64,000 nt of DNA from Chloroflexota bacterium (GTDB taxonomy: Bacteria; Chloroflexota; Anaerolineae; VGOG01): contig JAUWOY010000005.1 in NCBI GenBank assembly GCA_030611885.1, positions 1 through 64,000 of the forward strand, written 5' to 3'. The notes under the pieces were generated by a model. The model did not search any database. It saw only the letters and a program-made list of their open reading frames with translations, and was not told the DNA's origin. Below are positions 60,338 through 64,000 of this stretch, piece after piece. The position numbers and the translations under genes are program-made. The first letter of the stretch is position 1; every line of letters starts with the position of its first letter.

Positions 60338-61696
60338 CTAGCAACTCCCCTTTCCAATTCCCCGATAAACAAATCCCGCTTCCCGGCACGCCTGGGCGCT
60401 GAAGACGTTGCGGCCGTCAACGATGACCGGCGTGCGCATCAATCCTTTCACGTGCTCCAGGTCCAGCCCGAAGTACATCTGGTGTTTGGTGACCAGGACC
60501 AGGCAATCGGCCCCGCGCAGGGCTTCGTCTAAATCACGGGTCAACTCCTCGCCCTCATAGCCCCAGACAAAGGGATCGTGCGCCATGACCCAGGCACCCC
60601 TGGCCCGCAAAGTATTGATCAGCGGCTGAGCCGGGGTGTTGCGGACATCGTCCGAATCCGCCAGATAGGCGATCCCCAGCACCGCCACCCTCGACCCCTT
60701 GACCTCCCTGCCCGCCTCAGCCAGTGCCTCCTCCACCAGGCGCTCCATGTGGTCCGGCATGGCATCGTTGATGCGGCGGGCCAAGGTGATCATCGCTGTG
60801 TCCACGTCCCGGGTGCCGTATTCCTTCACCCCAAAGCGCAGCAGCCAGGTGTCCTTGGGCAGGCAATGGCCACCCACGCCGGCTCCTGGAATGTGCATGT
60901 GACGGTCCGGGCGGGCGTTGACCAGCTCCCGCATCTCGTAGACATCCACCCCCAGGCTCTCGCAGACCAGGGCCATCTCGTTGGCGAAAGCGATATTGAC
61001 GTCTCGATAGGCGTTTTCCACCGTCTTGGCCAGCTCGGCGGTGAGAACATCCGTGGCCGTGATTTCCTGCTTGACGATGGTGCGGTATAGCTCCACCGCC
61101 AACTCAGTGCTCTGGGCATCAATGCCGCCCACCACACGGGGGAAATCAACCATGTATTCCAAGAGCTTGCCCGGCATCACCCGCTCGTAAGAAAAAGCCA
61201 GATAGAAGTCCTGGCCCGCTTTCAGGCCGGAGGTCTTCTCCAGAATGGGCTGCACGATGTTCTGGGTCGTGCCGGGCGCGACCGTTGATTCAAGGCCCAC
61301 CAGTGCGCCCTTCTGCATGTACTGGCCCACCCCCGCGCTGACCTCGCGCAGGGAGAGATACTGGGGAACCCGGCGACTATCGGTCGGCGTCTGAACGTCA
61401 ATCAAGATGACGTCGGCGTCCTGGCAGACCGAAATGTCGTCCGTCACTCGGAAGGTCCCCTTTTCCACCACGCGGGCGATCAGTTCGGCCAGCCCCGGCT
61501 CGTCTCCCTCAAAAGGACTCTCGCCCCGATTCAAGACGTCAATCTTCCATCCGGAGCGCTTGGAGCGACGCTGCACTCCTATCACCTTGTGGCCGGGCAC
61601 ATCGGCCAGAAGCACCGCGCAGGGAATACCGACGTATCCCATGCCGATGACGACAATCAATTTCGATTTTCGATTTTCGATTTTCGATTTCGGCAT
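60338..61696 (-). CDS. Nucleotide-sugar dehydrogenase (WecC/UDP-ManNAc type)
   Basis: A 452-residue UDP-glucose/UDP-ManNAc dehydrogenase-family enzyme that oxidises a sugar nucleotide to the uronate using NAD. NAD site VVIGMGYVGIPCA (15-27), ESTVAPGTTQ, and the catalytic cysteine in GAGVGGHCLPKDTWLL; central helix AELAKTVENAYRDVNIAFANE. The sequence fits the WecC-like branch. ATG 61696 has GGAGGGG directly upstream, so the true start lies in a family D repeat and the first 13 residues (MPKSKIENRKSKL) are repeat-encoded. It overlaps the end of hdrCB by 40 bases. Probably makes surface polysaccharide precursors with the adjacent membrane protein. Confidence 0.9.
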   Translation of the reverse strand: MPKSKIENRKSKLIVVIGMGYVGIPCAVLLADVPGHKVIGVQRRSKRSGWKIDVLNRGESPFEGDEPGLAELIARVVEKGTFRVTDDISVCQDADVILIDVQTPTDSRRVPQYLSLREVSAGVGQYMQKGALVGLESTVAPGTTQNIVQPILEKTSGLKAGQDFYLAFSYERVMPGKLLEYMVDFPRVVGGIDAQSTELAVELYRTIVKQEITATDVLTAELAKTVENAYRDVNIAFANEMALVCESLGVDVYEMRELVNARPDRHMHIPGAGVGGHCLPKDTWLLRFGVKEYGTRDVDTAMITLARRINDAMPDHMERLVEEALAEAGREVKGSRVAVLGIAYLADSDDVRNTPAQPLINTLRARGAWVMAHDPFVWGYEGEELTRDLDEALRGADCLVLVTKHQMYFGLDLEHVKGLMRTPVIVDGRNVFSAQACREAGFVYRGIGKGSC

Positions 61697-62874
61697 TTCC
61701 CCTCCAAGTTACAGTGATCAGTGATCAGTGGCTGAACCAGTGCTTCGTCCATCAAAGTGACCAAATCGCGTATCTCTATCCCAATCTCCTCATCCAATCC
61801 CACATCGTCCAGGGCGCATTTGAAATGGATCTGACACTTGGGGCAGGCGGTGACCAACAGCTCGGCGCCGGTGGCCTGGGCTTCGCGCAGGCGGTCCACC
61901 TGGATCTGCTTGTTGATGGCCCCACAATTGGTCCAGCAACTGGTGCCGCAGCACAAAGCGTTCTTGCCGCTGTGCTCCATCTCCACCAGCTCCAGCCCCA
62001 GAGCACTGATGATCTGGCGCGGTTCCTCGTACACGCCCATGAAGCGCCCCAGGCGACAGGGATCGTGATATGTCGTGATTCGTGATTCGTGATTCGGAAT
62101 TCGGAATTCGCCCTCCCCTACTTTCTGGGCCAACAATTCGGCTATGTGCACCACCTCCATCCCCAGGTCGCCTACGTAGGCGGGGTAGTCAATCTTCAGC
62201 GTGCGGGCGCACTCTGGGCAGGTGGTGACGATGCGCTTAGCGCCCGTCGCCCGCAACATAGCGATGTTCAGCTCGGCCAGCTTGCGGAAGTTGGCCAGGT
62301 CCCCTTCCCACAGCAGGTCGTGGCCGCAGCAGCGCTCGTTCTCCATGACGATAGGCTCGATGCCCAGGCGGTTGAGCACCCTGACGGCGCTCTGGGCGAT
62401 CTCCACTCCCTGGGCGCCGATCTTGTTGAAGAGGACATCGTAATACGGCAGGCAGCCGACGAAATAGACGGTGTCGGAATCGGTAGAAACCTTGAGATCC
62501 TCATCGAGCCACTCCAGGCGGTTTTGTTTCAGCTCGGGCGAAGTCATCATCCGCATCCAGGTCTGGATGGCCTCGCCGTGAGTGCAAAGCCCTTCCTGGC
62601 CCGCCCCTCGCGCCAGAGCCCGCAGGTCACGGATGAACTCCACGTAATGGACGTCCGAAGGACAGCGCGTCGAGCAGTGCTGGCAAGTGAGGCAAGACCA
62701 GAGCAGCGCGTCGGTCAACAGCTCCTCCCCTTCGCCCCACAAGACCCTTTCCACCGTCAGGCGAGGCGAGTAGGCCGGCTCCCGGCGCGAGATGGGACAG
62801 ACCGCAGTGCACTTGCCGCACTCCAGGCAGTAATAGGCCTTGGTATTCTTGATGATCTGCTTAATGGCTTCCAT
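61657..62874 (-). CDS. HdrCB fusion (heterodisulfide reductase-like)
   Basis: A 405-residue protein that joins an HdrC-like ferredoxin region (YYCLECGKCTAVCP and CLTCQHCSTRCP, residues 15-70) to HdrB-like cysteine-rich CCG domains (ENERCCGHDLLW; ALCCGTSCW). It should accept electrons from HdrA and reduce a disulfide or another acceptor. Residues about 256-268 (FRIPNHESRIT) are encoded by an in-frame repeat placed just before the conserved TYHDPC. The C-terminal NRKSKIENRN comes from a family D repeat. Start overlaps mvhD by 14 bases. Confidence 0.9.
   Translation of the reverse strand: MEAIKQIIKNTKAYYCLECGKCTAVCPISRREPAYSPRLTVERVLWGEGEELLTDALLWSCLTCQHCSTRCPSDVHYVEFIRDLRALARGAGQEGLCTHGEAIQTWMRMMTSPELKQNRLEWLDEDLKVSTDSDTVYFVGCLPYYDVLFNKIGAQGVEIAQSAVRVLNRLGIEPIVMENERCCGHDLLWEGDLANFRKLAELNIAMLRATGAKRIVTTCPECARTLKIDYPAYVGDLGMEVVHIAELLAQKVGEGEFRIPNHESRITTYHDPCRLGRFMGVYEEPRQIISALGLELVEMEHSGKNALCCGTSCWTNCGAINKQIQVDRLREAQATGAELLVTACPKCQIHFKCALDDVGLDEEIGIEIRDLVTLMDEALVQPLITDHCNLEGKCRNRKSKIENRN
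61658..61695. repeat. Family D repeat shared by hdrCB 3' end and dehydrogenase 5' end
   Basis: GATTTTCGATTTTCGATTTTCG tandem units, translated in two different frames at the ends of the two genes. Confidence 0.8.
62068..62108. repeat. Repeat GTGATTCGTGATTCGTGATTCGG in hdrCB
   Basis: Three GTGATTC units plus GGAATTCGGAATTCG, in frame within hdrCB. Confidence 0.75.
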
Positions 62875-63250
62875 CTACCACCTGCCGATAGAACTCCGTC
62901 ACTTTCTGGACGAAGGCCTCCCCTTCCCCTGCCTCTATCCAATCCAGCTTCAGTCGCTCGTCCTCGATGCCCAGGAGATGAGCGAGGGCTTTGGTCTCTT
63001 GGAAGAGCTCCTCGGCCCGCCGGTTGCCGAACTCGTAGTGACACTCGTCGGGGGGACAACCCAGAAGCAACACGCCGTCGGCGCCCGACTCGAACGCCTT
63101 GAGAACGAGGCCCGGATGCAGCCGTCCCAGGCACATCACCCTGATAGGGCGCACGCTGGTCGGATAGGCCAACCGCTTTGAGCCGGCCGTCTCCAGCGCG
63201 CTGTAGGCGCTCCAGTTACAAGTGAACACAACGACGCGAGGTTCTGTCAT
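62861..63250 (-). CDS. MvhD-like electron transfer subunit
   Basis: A 129-residue MvhD/FrhD-type 2Fe-2S protein: VVVFTCNWSAYSALE, RVMCLGRLHPGLVLKAFE and LLGCPPDECHYEFGN hold the expected cysteines. MvhD links a hydrogenase or other donor to HdrA. It overlaps the upstream hdrA-like gene by four bases (ATGA) and hdrCB downstream by 14. No hydrogenase genes are seen in this window. Confidence 0.92.
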   Translation of the reverse strand: MTEPRVVVFTCNWSAYSALETAGSKRLAYPTSVRPIRVMCLGRLHPGLVLKAFESGADGVLLLGCPPDECHYEFGNRRAEELFQETKALAHLLGIEDERLKLDWIEAGEGEAFVQKVTEFYRQVVDGSH

Positions 63251-64000
63251 CTCACCAACTCAGCTAACATCACTTCAATCTGCCTATCCGTCGAATACCC
63301 CGCCGTGATCGCCCCGGACGGACAGTGGGCAGCGCAGGTGCCGCAGCCCTGGCAGGCCGCCTCGTCCACCTGGGCGACCAGGACGCCCCGCCCGTTCTCG
63401 CGCACCCTGACGGCGTGGAACTCGCAGATTTCCTCACAGGTCCCACAAGCCCGGCAGCGGGCGGGATCCACCTGGGCGACGGTAGGCTCGACCACGGCCC
63501 AGCCCTTGCCCAGCAAAGCAGCAACTCTGGAGGCGGTGGCCAGGCCCCAGACTTGCGGGTTGGAGATCGGAGATTGGAGATTGGAGATTGGATATTGGAA
63601 ATTGGAGATTGGATATTGGAATTCGTCCACAGGGAGCAGGACGATGGCCCCGATTCTCAGCTCACCACCCGGTTCAGGCATGACCGCCGTGAAATCGCCC
63701 AAGAAACCGCTCACGGACAGAGGCGGGGCCTCGCTCCGAAACACTCGGAATCCCTGGGCCGTTAATGCATCAGCACAGACCGCACCAGCTATCCCGTTTC
63801 CGACTACCAATACGCTTTTGTCGAGGGGAACGACACTCCTGGCTCTGGTCTCATCCTGGCGCACCTTGGCTACGGCGGAGGCGACGATGCTCCTGGCTTT
63901 GGCCGTGGCTTTGGCCGGCTCGTCGGCGTGCACCCAAGCGCACTGCTCGCGGATGTTGACAAACTCAAAGCCAGTTTGAAGCTCATAGTTTAGAGTTTGA
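63247..64000 (-). CDS. HdrA-like protein, 5' end beyond window, core shortened
   Basis: The frame stays open to the window edge. It starts (as seen) with a repeat-like QTLNYELQTG, then FVNIREQCAWVHADEPAKA, typical of HdrA. Next come a flavin-site VLVVGNGIAGAVCADALTAQ, and two C-terminal 4Fe-4S motifs CRACGTCEEIC and CQGCGTCAAHC. The usual central FAD domain and middle ferredoxin clusters between these parts are missing. In their place is a short stretch with the repeat-encoded QYPISNFQYPISNLQSPISN. It may be a degenerate HdrA that works as an adaptor for MvhD and HdrCB. Confidence 0.8.
   Translation of the reverse strand, partial: QTLNYELQTGFEFVNIREQCAWVHADEPAKATAKARSIVASAVAKVRQDETRARSVVPLDKSVLVVGNGIAGAVCADALTAQGFRVFRSEAPPLSVSGFLGDFTAVMPEPGGELRIGAIVLLPVDEFQYPISNFQYPISNLQSPISNPQVWGLATASRVAALLGKGWAVVEPTVAQVDPARCRACGTCEEICEFHAVRVRENGRGVLVAQVDEAACQGCGTCAAHCPSGAITAGYSTDRQIEVMLAELVR
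63559..63622. repeat. Family E repeat in frame in the hdrA-like gene
   Basis: GGAGATTGGAGATTGGATATTGG units in tandem, encoding repeated YPISN and SPISN peptides. Confidence 0.85.

Noticed and set aside
1136-63622. CRISPR array from the many short repeats
   Set aside because: The repeats are scattered, palindromic or tandem without regular spacers, and no cas genes are present.

Overview
The window looks like a chromosomal segment from an anaerobic, G+C-rich bacterium, most probably a Chloroflexota (Anaerolineae-like) member. The reasons are a Wood-Ljungdahl (reductive acetyl-CoA) gene set of bacterial type, Hdr/Mvh-type electron-bifurcation genes, a T-box leader on serS, a giant secreted protein ending in a P-L-V-x-K tail, and very many dispersed palindromic repeats. 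The phylum is an inference from gene content, not proven by a marker gene. No rRNA, tRNA or CRISPR array was seen.

Layout. 1-9.3 kb: housekeeping genes (miaA, a YraN-family protein, an 8-oxoguanine deaminase-like amidohydrolase), a gluconeogenic block (class II fba, fbp, a PPi-type phosphofructokinase), then serS with its T-box on the minus strand. 9.1-12.3 kb: an accessory patch with a YgiT-type zinc finger protein, a DUF4062-HEAT protein followed by an attC-like site, and a truncated-looking PDZ/membrane sensor. 12.4-27.3 kb: the carbon-fixation cluster, consisting of a 55-residue leader ORF, fchA, two unknown genes, folD, fhs, an HMA-like protein, cooS, acsB, acsD and acsC. Several of its internal junctions are filled with toxin-antitoxin-type genes: RelE type, MNT/HEPN, BrnT/BrnA, DUF433 and HicB/HicA. 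27.4-32.4 kb: a hydrolase-like membrane protein, a PAP2 protein, a GT39 remnant, two small genes, and the corrinoid-protein reductive activator that serves AcsCD. 32.5-35.6 kb: a ROK sugar kinase, a REP-associated (RAYT) transposase surrounded by its palindromes, and an M19 dipeptidase. 35.6-38.5 kb: an uncharacterised three-gene operon ending in an SMC/Rad50-like ATPase. 38.5-41 kb: decayed and intact two-component genes and a four-helix-bundle gene. 41-51.6 kb: one gene for a roughly 3,500-residue exported multidomain protein. 51.7-55.9 kb: a solute-binding lipoprotein and several gene fragments. 55.9-64 kb (minus strand): an hdrA-like partial gene, mvhD, hdrCB, a nucleotide-sugar dehydrogenase, a membrane glycosyltransferase-like protein, and an HdrA-MvhD fusion with an in-frame UGA that is very probably selenocysteine.

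How it fits together. FchA, FolD and Fhs make the methyl-branch C1 intermediates. CooS, AcsB and the corrinoid protein AcsCD assemble acetyl-CoA, and the activator re-reduces the corrinoid. Hdr/Mvh proteins could supply low-potential electrons, and FBA, FBPase and PPi-PFK link acetyl-CoA-derived carbon to sugars. The methyltransferase (acsE) and metF/metV are not in this window.

A second theme is repeat invasion. At least six families of short palindromic or inverted repeats lie between genes and also inside them, often in frame, adding peptides to MiaA, AcsC, the corrinoid activator, the RAYT transposase, HdrCB, the sugar dehydrogenase and the giant protein.
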